In this document: one piece after another, positions 1 through 7,641 of the stretch
Layout of the letters: each line of letters opens with the position of its first letter
Numbering within the stretch: the first letter of the stretch is position 1
Source of the DNA: Novosphingobium sp.
GTDB taxonomy: Bacteria; Pseudomonadota; Alphaproteobacteria; Sphingomonadales; Sphingomonadaceae
Assembly: GCA_025356575.1 (NCBI GenBank)
Contig: JANXSP010000029.1
Location: forward strand, 49,471-113,470
Direction: 5' to 3'
DNA length: 64,000 nt
Position numbers and translations under genes: made by a program
Notes under the pieces: generated by a model
Told to the model about the DNA's origin: nothing
Database searches by the model: none
The model's input: the letters and a program-made list of their open reading frames with translations, nothing else

Positions 1-11
1 AAGCATCCGCG

Positions 12-566
12 ATGAGCTGGTTCGAAATCGCCGGGGCGCTGCTCGGTCTGGTCAACATCGTCCTGCTGGTTCGCCGCTCGGTGTGGAACTTTCCGGTGGC
101 GATGGTCATGGTCGTCCTGGTCGGCTGGGTCCTGATCGGCGCGCGGCTTTACAGCGAAGCCGGGCTCCAGGCGTTTTTCTTCGTCGTCAACGCCTGGGGC
201 TGGTGGCTGTGGAGCCGCGCGCGGGAGACGTCGGACGACGTCCCGGTCGGGTGGATGACCGCCCGCGCCCGCATCGTCTGGGCACTGGTCACTGCCGTGC
301 TCAGCCTCTCGCTCGGCTGGGTGATGCACGCCTTCACCAACGCCGCGCTGCCGTTCGCCGATTCGGCGGTGACCGGCGCAAGCATCGCCGCGCAATTTCT
401 CCTCTCGCTGCGCCGGGTGGAAAACTGGGCACTGTGGATCGCAATCGACGTGGTCTCCGTCGCGCTCTACCTCAACCGCGGGCTTTATGCCTTCGCTGCG
501 CTCTATGTCGCATTCGGGCTGCTATCGGTGCAGGGCTGGCGCGAATGGAAGCGGGCCGCAGGATGA
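12..566 (+). CDS. pnuC: Nicotinamide riboside transporter PnuC
   Basis: A 184-residue polytopic inner-membrane protein of the PnuC family, which imports nicotinamide riboside for NAD salvage. The N-terminus (SWFEIAGALLGLVNIVLLV) and the Trp-rich stretch NAWGWWLWSRA match the family, and there are about six or seven hydrophobic segments over its whole length, which is typical for the family. The stop codon overlaps the start of the next gene (ATGA), so the two are translationally coupled; that gene encodes the kinase that would trap the imported riboside. Only 11 bases lie upstream in the window, so any NAD-responsive regulatory site cannot be judged. Confidence 0.9.
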   Translation: MSWFEIAGALLGLVNIVLLVRRSVWNFPVAMVMVVLVGWVLIGARLYSEAGLQAFFFVVNAWGWWLWSRARETSDDVPVGWMTARARIVWALVTAVLSLSLGWVMHAFTNAALPFADSAVTGASIAAQFLLSLRRVENWALWIAIDVVSVALYLNRGLYAFAALYVAFGLLSVQGWREWKRAAG

Positions 567-1063
567 GGTGGATTTGCTTCCACGGTGCCGAAAGCACGGG
601 CAAATCGGTCCTCGCCGCCAAGCTCGCAGGCGAACTCGGCGCGCGGTGGGTGCCTGAATACGGACGCGAATACTGCGAAACGCGCGGCACCGATTTGTCG
701 ATGGCGGATCTGCTGGCGATCGCTGCAGGCCAGGACGCGGCGATGCAGGCCGTAGCCAAGGCACGTCCACCGTTGCTCCTGCTCGATACCGACCCGCTGA
801 TGACCGCGGCGTGGGCGGCGATGCCGTTCGGCCAGGTTCCGCCCGCGCTGATGGCCTACCCCAAGGCCGATCTGTATCTGCTGTTCGATCCCGACGTGCC
901 GTGGATCGCCGATGGCACGCGGTTCTTCGGTACCCCCGCAGCCCGTGCGCAGTTCGCCGCGTTGGCCGAACAGATGCTGGTCCGCGCGGGCGTGCCCTAC
1001 CGCACGATCTCGGGCGACTGGCCCGCGCGCGAAGCCGCGGTCCGCGCCGCGCTCAGCGAGTGA
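563..1063 (+). CDS. NadR-type ribosylnicotinamide kinase (kinase domain only)
   Basis: A 166-residue P-loop ATPase of the NadR/AAA_28 type, expected to phosphorylate nicotinamide riboside to NMN. The Walker A motif GAESTGKS is at residues 8-15, and LLLLDTDPL and DPDVPWIADGTR follow as in NadR kinase domains. The start was set at the ATG overlapping the pnuC stop (ATGA), because the longer frame in the ORF track would run through pnuC. Unlike enterobacterial NadR it lacks both the HTH repressor and the NMN adenylyltransferase domains, so it is purely catalytic here. Its 3' end overlaps the convergent ubiG by 11 bases. Confidence 0.85.
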   Translation: MRWICFHGAESTGKSVLAAKLAGELGARWVPEYGREYCETRGTDLSMADLLAIAAGQDAAMQAVAKARPPLLLLDTDPLMTAAWAAMPFGQVPPALMAYPKADLYLLFDPDVPWIADGTRFFGTPAARAQFAALAEQMLVRAGVPYRTISGDWPAREAAVRAALSE

Positions 1064-1817
1064 CGGCGACGATGTAGTTGAGCGCGAGGTTGTCGCTCAG
1101 GTGCAGGCCCTTGTTCGGCGAAAAGGCGATGCCGCGGGGCTCGCCCATCGTCAGCCCGGCACAGGTCAGTAGCGTCTCGAGCTCTTCGGGAATGATGAAA
1201 TCGTCCCAGTGATGCGTGCCGCGCGGGATCTGGCCGAGCCGCTCCGCCCCCTCGACCAGCAGCAGCCGCGATGGCAGCGTGCGGTTGGGGGTCGAAAGCA
1301 CCATCAGCCCGCGGGGCGCCAGCCGTGCGGCCAGCGCCGCGATGAACGCAGGCTTGTCGGCGACGTGTTCGAGCACCTCGAGCGAAGTGACCAGATCGAA
1401 TTGGCCGAGTTCCAGCGCCTCGACTTCGCCCGCGCGATATTCGATCCCGAGTCCCCCGGCAGCAGCATGCGCCTGCGCCGCCGCCACGTTCTCCGCCGCC
1501 GCATCGATCCCCGTCACCTCGGCGCCCAGTCTTGCCAGCGGCTCGCACAGCAGTCCCGCGCCGCAGCCGACGTCGAGCGCGCGCTTGCCCGCCAGCGGCT
1601 GGCGCGCATTGCGCTCCCCGCCCCAGTGCGCGTCGATCGCATCGCGCAGGAACCCCAGCCGCACCGGGTTCAGGCGGTGGAGCATCGCCGATGAGCCTCT
1701 GGGATCCCACCACTCCGCCGCCAGCTTGCCGAAATGCGCGGCCTCTTCAGGACGGATCGTTGCGGGCCCGATCGTTGCAGGCCTGATCGTTGGGGTGGTT
1801 CCGGTTGCATCGTCCAT
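1053..1817 (-). CDS. ubiG: Ubiquinone biosynthesis O-methyltransferase UbiG
   Basis: A 254-residue SAM-dependent methyltransferase catalysing both O-methylations in ubiquinone synthesis. Family signatures are HFGKLAAEWWDPRG, the LNPVRLGFLRDAI segment and the SAM-binding loop LDVGCGAGLL; ELETLLTCAGL lies near the C-terminus. It is divergent from lysC, an arrangement common in sphingomonads. The N-terminus carries an unusual triplicated pentapeptide (TIRPA/TIGPA/TIRPE) encoded by imperfect 15-bp tandem repeats just before the conserved domain; this looks like a local expansion and not a functional element. Confidence 0.92.
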   Translation of the reverse strand: MDDATGTTPTIRPATIGPATIRPEEAAHFGKLAAEWWDPRGSSAMLHRLNPVRLGFLRDAIDAHWGGERNARQPLAGKRALDVGCGAGLLCEPLARLGAEVTGIDAAAENVAAAQAHAAAGGLGIEYRAGEVEALELGQFDLVTSLEVLEHVADKPAFIAALAARLAPRGLMVLSTPNRTLPSRLLLVEGAERLGQIPRGTHHWDDFIIPEELETLLTCAGLTMGEPRGIAFSPNKGLHLSDNLALNYIVAVTR

Positions 1818-1869
1818 TCCCGAACCCTAACAGCGCGAGGCGAGCGAAACCAGCGGGGAGGCGGGCGAC

Positions 1870-3150
1870 TTGGCGCGGATCGTGATGAAATTCGGCGGCA
1901 CCTCGATGGCCGGGACCGAGCGCATCCGCCGCGTCGCGCGGATCGTCCGCCGCCAACAGGCCGCCGGGCATGAAGTCGCAGTCGTCGTATCGGCCATGGC
2001 GGGCGAGACCGACCGCCTCGTCACCTTCTGCCGCGAAGCCAATCCGCTCTACGATCCGGCCGAATACGATGTCGTCGTCGCGTCGGGAGAACAAGTCACC
2101 GCCGGGCTACTCGCGCTCACCCTCCAGGCGCTCGGCTGCCGCGCGCGCTCGTGGCTCGGCTGGCAGATGGCGCTGCACACGGTCGGCGCGCACGCCAAGG
2201 CGCGGGTCACCTCGATCGACACTGCCGCGCTGCTCGCTTCGATGGCCGCGGGCGAGATCGCGGTAATCCCCGGCTTCCAGGGCCTGTCGCAGGACGGCCG
2301 CATCACCACGCTCGGCCGCGGCGGATCGGATACCTCCGCGGTCGCGGTCGCCGCCGCAATCGGCGCGGACCGCTGCGACATCTACACCGACGTCGACGGG
2401 GTCTACACCACCGACCCGCGGATCGTGGCCAAGGCGCGCAAGCTCAAGTACGTGACCTACGAGGAGATGCTCGAACTCGCCTCGGTCGGCGCCAAGGTGC
2501 TCCAGACCCGCTCGGTCGGGCTCGCGATGAAGGCCGGGGTCCGCGTCCAGGTGCTGTCCTCGTTTATCGACGACGACGCCGCCCCCGCCGACGATATCCC
2601 CGGAACGATGATCGTCAGCGACGCCGAACTCGACCGGATCATGAAGGACCAGAATATGGAACGCCAGCTCATCACCGGCATCGCGCACGACAAGAACGAA
2701 GCCAAGATCATCCTCACCCGCGTGCCCGATCGACCCGGCGCGGTGGCGCACATCTTCTCGCCGCTCGCCGCCGCGGCGATCAACGTCGACATGATTATCC
2801 AGAACGTCGGCCGCGAAAAGGGCGAGACCGACGTGACCTTTACCGTGCCCCAGGCCGATCTCGCGCGCAGCCAGGCGCTGCTCGAGGGCCAGAAGGGCGC
2901 GATCGGCTTCAACCGCATCATCACCGACAGCAAGATCGCCAAGATCAGCGTCGTCGGGGTCGGCATGAAGAGCCACGCCGGGGTCGCCGCGACGATGTTC
3001 AAGGCGCTCGCCGATCGTGCGATCAACATCCAGGCGATCTCGACCAGCGAGATCAAGGTCAGCGTGCTGATCGACGAGGACGAAACCGAACTCGCGGTCC
3101 GTGTGCTCCACACCGCCTACGGGCTGGACACCGCCAGCGAAGCCGCCTGA
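1870..3150 (+). CDS. lysC: Aspartate kinase (TTG start)
   Basis: A 426-residue aspartokinase carrying out the first step of the lysine, threonine, methionine and diaminopimelate pathway. The N-terminal catalytic domain shows KFGGTSM, VVSAMAGETD and the GRGGSDTSAVA loop; the C-terminal third holds the paired ACT domains (VPDRPGAVAHIF, then VVGVGMKSHAGVAATMF) that bind feedback amino acids. The start is TTG, chosen because GGGGAGG sits about 8 bases upstream and the protein then begins MARIVMKFGG, as in homologues. An internal ATG five codons later would leave only MKFGG and is poorly spaced. Confidence 0.95.
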   Translation: MARIVMKFGGTSMAGTERIRRVARIVRRQQAAGHEVAVVVSAMAGETDRLVTFCREANPLYDPAEYDVVVASGEQVTAGLLALTLQALGCRARSWLGWQMALHTVGAHAKARVTSIDTAALLASMAAGEIAVIPGFQGLSQDGRITTLGRGGSDTSAVAVAAAIGADRCDIYTDVDGVYTTDPRIVAKARKLKYVTYEEMLELASVGAKVLQTRSVGLAMKAGVRVQVLSSFIDDDAAPADDIPGTMIVSDAELDRIMKDQNMERQLITGIAHDKNEAKIILTRVPDRPGAVAHIFSPLAAAAINVDMIIQNVGREKGETDVTFTVPQADLARSQALLEGQKGAIGFNRIITDSKIAKISVVGVGMKSHAGVAATMFKALADRAINIQAISTSEIKVSVLIDEDETELAVRVLHTAYGLDTASEAA

Positions 3151-3187
3151 GGGTTCGGCACCAAGGGTGCGCGGGATTTTTCCCGTG

Positions 3188-5389
3188 CTATTGCCCCGCG
3201 GCATCCTGCGCTTGGCGGGCGGCGGCTTCGGCACGGTCGCGGGCAGCGCGCAGGGCGGCGTAGGTCTGGTCCTGGACCCGCTGGCGGGCGGCGGCTGCGG
3301 CGCGGCTGCGGGCGGCCTCTGCGGGAGATAGCTGGCGCGGGTCGATGCTGACGCCGTTCTGGCCGAGGCGCACGTCGACCGGCACTCCGCCGATAGCGGT
3401 GGTGAGGACCGCGCCGTCCTTGTCCACCGTCAGGTTCCCGCCATCGCCGACGGGAAACTGCGCGCTGCCGGGCAGGCCGGGCAGCGGCACGTCCATCGGC
3501 ACGACCGGCCCGCTCGGGTTGGGGCGCGGGCGCGGCGGGGCGGCGGGCCCGCTCTCCGGGGTGGCCCCCGAAACGCCAAGCGCCTGGCGCATGAAGTCTG
3601 CCCAGATCCGCGCGGGAACCGTGCCGCCGGTTATCCCCGAGAGCGGGGTATTGTCGTCGTTGCCGACCCATACCCCGACCACCAGATCGCCCGCGAACCC
3701 GACGAACAGCGCGTCGCGCTGGTCCTGGCTGGTCCCGGTCTTGCCGTAGGCGGGCACGCCGAGCCGCGCGGCGCGACCGGTCCCGCGCTCGACCGCGCCG
3801 CGCAGCAGCGCGCGCATATCGTCCCGCTCGCCGCCCGAGAGCGCGTGGCGGCGGGCGAGAAGCCAGCCGGTCCAGCTTTCATCGGGGGCAGTGAACGCGC
3901 TGGCCTTGACCGGATTGCGCTTGCCCGCGATCCCGGCATAAGCGCTGGTCAGTTCGAGCAGGGTCATCGTGCCCGAACCCAGTGCGGTGCTCGGATCCCC
4001 CTCGACCAGCGGCGAGGTGACGCCGAGGTCGCGTGCGGTGCGCACGACCTTGTCGCCGCCGACCGCGCGGTACAGGCGGACAGCGGCGACATTGCTCGAC
4101 CGCGCGAACGCATCGGCCAGCGTGATCGTGGGCGAATACGTCCCGCTGGCGTTTTTGGGGCGATACGATCCGGCGGTGATCGCGGTGTTCTCGATCCGCT
4201 GGTCGGGGCTCCAGCCATTGCGCAACGCGGCAAGATAGACGAACGCCTTGAACGTCGATCCGGGCTGGCGCCGCGCCTGGGTGGCGCGGTTGAACGGCGA
4301 TTTGGCATAGTCGCTGCCCCCGATCATCGCGACGACCTCGCCCGTCGGGCGCATCGCGACGAGCGCGACCTGGGCATGGCCGAGCGGGGCATTGGCGATG
4401 GCCCGCCGCGCGGCAAGCTGGAGCCGCGCGTCGAGCGTGGTGGTCAGCGTCTCGCGGGTATAGCCGGCTTCGCTGCGGCGGCGCGCCTCGGGCACCGCCC
4501 AATCGGCAAAATAGGTCCCCGTCGGCAGCTCGCTCGCCCCGCTGACGTCGAGCGCGGGCGCGCGCAGCGCGGCGGCCTGCGCGGGGGTCAGGTACTTCGC
4601 CTCGACCATCGCGGCGATCACCGTGCGCATCCGCTTCTGCGCGAGCGGATAGTTGTGCGTCGGGGCATAGCGCGATGGCGCCTGCATCAGCCCGGCGAGC
4701 ATTGCGCCTTGCGCCACGGTGAGGTGCTCGGGCTGGCGGCGGAAATAGTGGAGCGAGGCGGCGCGCAGGCCATAGGCGTTGTCGCCGAAATAGGCGTTGG
4801 ACAAATACCGTTCGAGGATCTCGTCCTTGGTCAGCCAAGCCTCGAGCCAGAACGCGATCAGCATCTCGCGCGCCTTGCGGGTCATGCTGCGCTCGGGGGT
4901 GAGGAATGTGAACTTGGCAAGCTGCTGGGTGATCGTGCTGCCGCCCTGGGTGCGGCTGCTGGTGAGATCGCCCCACGCCGCCCGCGCCAGACCGCGCGGA
5001 TCGATCCCCCAATGCGTGTAGAATCGCCGGTCCTCGATCGCGAGGAAGGCGTGGATCACCTGCGGCGGCAGCGCGCGCGCCTTGACCGGCGCCTCGACCA
5101 TCGCCCCGGTCCGCGCGATCGGGGTGCCATCGGCGGCAAGCAAGGTAAGCTGCGGCGGCGCGATCGGCTGGAGTGACTTGGACAGCGGCGCGGTAAAGGC
5201 CAGCCACGCAATCGCGAGCACGAACAGCGCGAGGATGCCGAGCAACACCCGCGGCGTCCACCGCCGCCAGCGGCTGCGCTCCGGCGGCGGGGCGGGGGGT
5301 TCGAAAGTGGGCGCGATGGGGGGCGGCGCGAAGGCAGGCGCCAACGCGGATGCACGCTCACGCGGTTCGGAAGATCGCCAGGTGAACAT
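3188..5389 (-). CDS. Class A penicillin-binding protein (transglycosylase/transpeptidase)
   Basis: A 733-residue bifunctional peptidoglycan synthase. A proline-rich cytoplasmic tail precedes one membrane anchor at about residues 48-68 (VLLGILALFVLAIAWLAF). The GT51 domain carries the catalytic EDRRFYTHWGIDPRGLARA and the STITQQLAKF motif. The transpeptidase domain has the nucleophile motif STFK, then SSN and KTGTS. The C-terminus is an Ala/Gln/Arg-rich tail with possible coiled-coil character. It faces lysC convergently with 37 bases between stops. This is one of two class A PBPs in the window, the other starting at 20043. Confidence 0.92.
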   Translation of the reverse strand: MFTWRSSEPRERASALAPAFAPPPIAPTFEPPAPPPERSRWRRWTPRVLLGILALFVLAIAWLAFTAPLSKSLQPIAPPQLTLLAADGTPIARTGAMVEAPVKARALPPQVIHAFLAIEDRRFYTHWGIDPRGLARAAWGDLTSSRTQGGSTITQQLAKFTFLTPERSMTRKAREMLIAFWLEAWLTKDEILERYLSNAYFGDNAYGLRAASLHYFRRQPEHLTVAQGAMLAGLMQAPSRYAPTHNYPLAQKRMRTVIAAMVEAKYLTPAQAAALRAPALDVSGASELPTGTYFADWAVPEARRRSEAGYTRETLTTTLDARLQLAARRAIANAPLGHAQVALVAMRPTGEVVAMIGGSDYAKSPFNRATQARRQPGSTFKAFVYLAALRNGWSPDQRIENTAITAGSYRPKNASGTYSPTITLADAFARSSNVAAVRLYRAVGGDKVVRTARDLGVTSPLVEGDPSTALGSGTMTLLELTSAYAGIAGKRNPVKASAFTAPDESWTGWLLARRHALSGGERDDMRALLRGAVERGTGRAARLGVPAYGKTGTSQDQRDALFVGFAGDLVVGVWVGNDDNTPLSGITGGTVPARIWADFMRQALGVSGATPESGPAAPPRPRPNPSGPVVPMDVPLPGLPGSAQFPVGDGGNLTVDKDGAVLTTAIGGVPVDVRLGQNGVSIDPRQLSPAEAARSRAAAAARQRVQDQTYAALRAARDRAEAAARQAQDAAGQ

Positions 5390-5554
5390 CGCCGCGCTGT
5401 GTTACCGGGTTAATACAGAGGTGGGAAGGGGTTTGGGCGGAGGGCAAGTGGGACGTCTGCTCTTGCACCGCCAGCGGCCACGGGGGTTGTCCGCAATTAG
5501 GGTGGCTAGCTGCGTTCCGTTCGGGTGGAGCGTAAAGCTGGCCGTCGTCCCAAC

Positions 5555-5833
5555 TTAGGGAAGATCCAGATTATACTGGTTTGCGTATGTTAGCTTGCCC
5601 GACTTGTAGAGGTCACTTTCCATCAGTTCAGAGTGGACCGTTCTCAATGCGAGCATGAACGCCTGAATGCCGTCAAAGCCGCATGTGTAACGTTGTTGAA
5701 CTCGGTCTGGCCAAAGGATCGTCCAGCGACACTGATATTCACCGCCAGGAGCTAATTCTGGTAGAATGAAGCGAGCAGTGACGATGTTATCACCGCTTTC
5801 AAAATTGCGTTCGATAAATGGCTCGTCACTCAT
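5555..5833 (-). CDS. DUF6968-like small protein
   Basis: A 92-residue protein of unknown function. The start MSDEPFIERNF was chosen because the upstream part of the longer ORF (to 5986) is Arg/Cys-rich and has no domain character. The ERxF opening, the CRWTILWPD core and the GIQAFMLALRTV helix are the kind of sequence placed in DUF6968; this assignment is from memory of the family and only moderately sure. The gene and its flanks (about 5540-5960) are visibly less GC-rich than the neighbours, suggesting acquisition between the PBP gene and the FkbM gene. Confidence 0.6.
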   Translation of the reverse strand: MSDEPFIERNFESGDNIVTARFILPELAPGGEYQCRWTILWPDRVQQRYTCGFDGIQAFMLALRTVHSELMESDLYKSGKLTYANQYNLDLP

Positions 5834-5995
5834 GCTTATTGGTCTCACAGTAGTAGATTGACGGCAATGGGGTCGATTGCAGATTGTCCGGTTCGGGAGG
5901 TCGATGCAGCAAAGCGGGATGTCCCGGATAGGGCGCAAGGCCGACCGGTCCGCCTTGATTTCGGAGCAGGCTCGACTTGGGCGCATATGCCGGGC

Positions 5996-6835
5996 TCACG
6001 CTTTGACGCTGACCAGGTTGGCGCCAGAGATCAGCAGGTCCCGGTCGAGCGCGGCGATCGCGGCGAGGAAGCTGGCGCTGGTCCCCTCGCCGGGAAGCAT
6101 CCAGTCGTGCGGTTCCATGAAGACCGCGGCGAAGCTGGCGACGTCGGTGGGTCTGAACAGTCCCTTCTCGCCGCCCTCGATGTCGACCTTGAGGATGAAC
6201 GGGTCGCCCTCCTTCATCAGCGTGGCGACGCTGTAGGCGGGGATACCGGTATCGGCGCGCTCGGTGCGGAAGCCCCATTCGCCCTCGCCCGGATCGGTGA
6301 CCGCGGCAAAGCCGTCCTCGGGCGCAATTGCCGCCAGCATCGGGCGCACATTGGCGGGCGCATGGCGGACAAGCTCGGCGAAGTTCCCGGCTTCGGGCTC
6401 CAGCGCAAGGATCGTCGCCCGCGGGAACTGCTGCGCGAACCACAGCGACGCCATCCCGACATTGGCCCCGGCGTCGATGATCAGCGGATGTTCAAGGCGC
6501 TCGTACCGGGCCTGGATCGCGGGCCACTGGGGAAAGCGGCTGAGATCATAGGTCTTGAGATCGAACACCTCGACGAATGTCTCGAAGTCGCTCGTCCCCG
6601 CGCGCAGATCGATATCGCGGCCCGGGTAGGAGACGCGGTGGACCGGGCCGATCACGGCCTGCGTCCACCTCTCGCCCCCCCTGTCGCCAGCGCGAAGGCG
6701 GTTGAGCCGGCGGGCCACTTCGAAACGCAAGCGCTGCATAGGTGCTACCGTAAACCCGAACGCGGCACCGAGCCAGCGTTCAGCGATGCCGCTGCGCTGC
6801 GGAACCGATCCCGCGCCCGCCTGTTTCGCGTCCAT
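5996..6835 (-). CDS. FkbM-family methyltransferase
   Basis: A SAM-dependent methyltransferase of the FkbM family, usually an O-methyltransferase acting on sugars or lipid-linked glycans. The SAM-binding motif is DAGANVGMASLWFA, followed by ILALEPE and the characteristic LKVDIEGGEKG and FMEPHDW segments. The start is uncertain. ATG at 6835 (279 aa) has a loose GGAG about 12 bases upstream but overlaps the divergent VIT start by 2 bases; ATG at 6739 (247 aa, MQRLRF) would leave a normal intergenic space. The substrate cannot be inferred from the neighbours. Confidence 0.8.
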   Translation of the reverse strand: MDAKQAGAGSVPQRSGIAERWLGAAFGFTVAPMQRLRFEVARRLNRLRAGDRGGERWTQAVIGPVHRVSYPGRDIDLRAGTSDFETFVEVFDLKTYDLSRFPQWPAIQARYERLEHPLIIDAGANVGMASLWFAQQFPRATILALEPEAGNFAELVRHAPANVRPMLAAIAPEDGFAAVTDPGEGEWGFRTERADTGIPAYSVATLMKEGDPFILKVDIEGGEKGLFRPTDVASFAAVFMEPHDWMLPGEGTSASFLAAIAALDRDLLISGANLVSVKA

Positions 6836-7553
6836 GAACCCCGCTTTCTCCGCTCCCGACAAGCCCGACGAACCCGAGATCCACTTCGTCACGCGCACGG
6901 GTTGGCTGCGCGCGGCGGTCTTGGGGGCCAACGACGGCCTGCTTTCGGTGGCGAGCCTGATGGTCGGGGTGTCGGGCGCATCGTTCGAGCGTTCGCAGCT
7001 GCTGCTTACGGGGGTGGCGGGGATCGTTGCGGGGGCGATGTCGATGGCGGCGGGCGAATACGTCTCGGTGTCCAGCCAGGCGGATAGCGAGGCGGCCGAC
7101 CTGGAACGCGAGAAGCGCGCGCTGGCCGCGCATCCCGAACACGAACAGCGCGAACTTGCCGCGGTCTATATCAAGCGTGGCTTGCCCAAGGATCTCGCGC
7201 TCCAGGTGGCTACAGCGCTGTCCGCGCACGACGAGCTCGAGGCGCATTCCCGCGACGAGCTGGGGATCACCGAGCATTCGACGGCCCGCCCCGTCCAGGC
7301 CGCACTTGCCTCGGCGGCGAGCTTTGTGGCTGGCGGCCTGGCCCCACTCGCCGCGGTGCTGCTGGCGCCGCCGACGTTGACCTTGCCGATCCTGGTGCTG
7401 GTGACGATCGCCGCGCTCGCGGTACTGGGCGTCGCGGGGGCCAGGGCCGGAGGCGCTCGGCCGTTACCCGCAGCGGTGCGTGTCGTCGTCTGGGGCAGCA
7501 TTGCGATGGCCATCACCTTCGCCGCGGGCCGGTTGTTTCACGCCGCGGTGTGA
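6834..7553 (+). CDS. VIT-family (CCC1-like) iron/manganese transporter
   Basis: A 239-residue membrane protein of the VIT1/CCC1 family, which exports or sequesters Fe(II) and Mn(II). Hallmarks are HFVTRTGWLRAAVLGANDGLLSVASLMVGV (membrane helix 1 with its metal-translocating Asp), AAGEYVSVSSQADSE, and a Glu-rich cytoplasmic segment (residues about 85-150, DLEREKRAL to HSRDELG) corresponding to the metal-binding domain. Three hydrophobic helices complete the C-terminus. It is followed by a hairpin shared with the convergent katG. No metal-responsive operator is evident upstream. Confidence 0.88.
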   Translation: MNPAFSAPDKPDEPEIHFVTRTGWLRAAVLGANDGLLSVASLMVGVSGASFERSQLLLTGVAGIVAGAMSMAAGEYVSVSSQADSEAADLEREKRALAAHPEHEQRELAAVYIKRGLPKDLALQVATALSAHDELEAHSRDELGITEHSTARPVQAALASAASFVAGGLAPLAAVLLAPPTLTLPILVLVTIAALAVLGVAGARAGGARPLPAAVRVVVWGSIAMAITFAAGRLFHAAV

Positions 7554-7581
7554 CCGCGCACCGCTGGGCCCGACATGAAAA

Positions 7582-7611
7582 ATCCGCCCCCGATTTTCAC
7601 CGGGGGCGGAT
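7582..7611 (-). terminator. Intrinsic terminator between the VIT gene and katG
   Basis: A perfect 11-bp inverted repeat (ATCCGCCCCCG / CGGGGGCGGAT) encloses an 8-base loop. On the minus strand the stem is followed by TTTTT, so it is a canonical Rho-independent terminator for katG. The plus-strand side lacks a T run, so it probably helps termination of the VIT gene only weakly. Confidence 0.85.
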
Positions 7612-7641
7612 CCTGCGACCCTTATGGGCTCGTTGGAACGG

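Noticed and set aside
3101-3331. Small plus-strand ORF after lysC
   Set aside because: It overlaps the C-terminal tail of the PBP gene in antisense and is low-complexity Gly/Ala.
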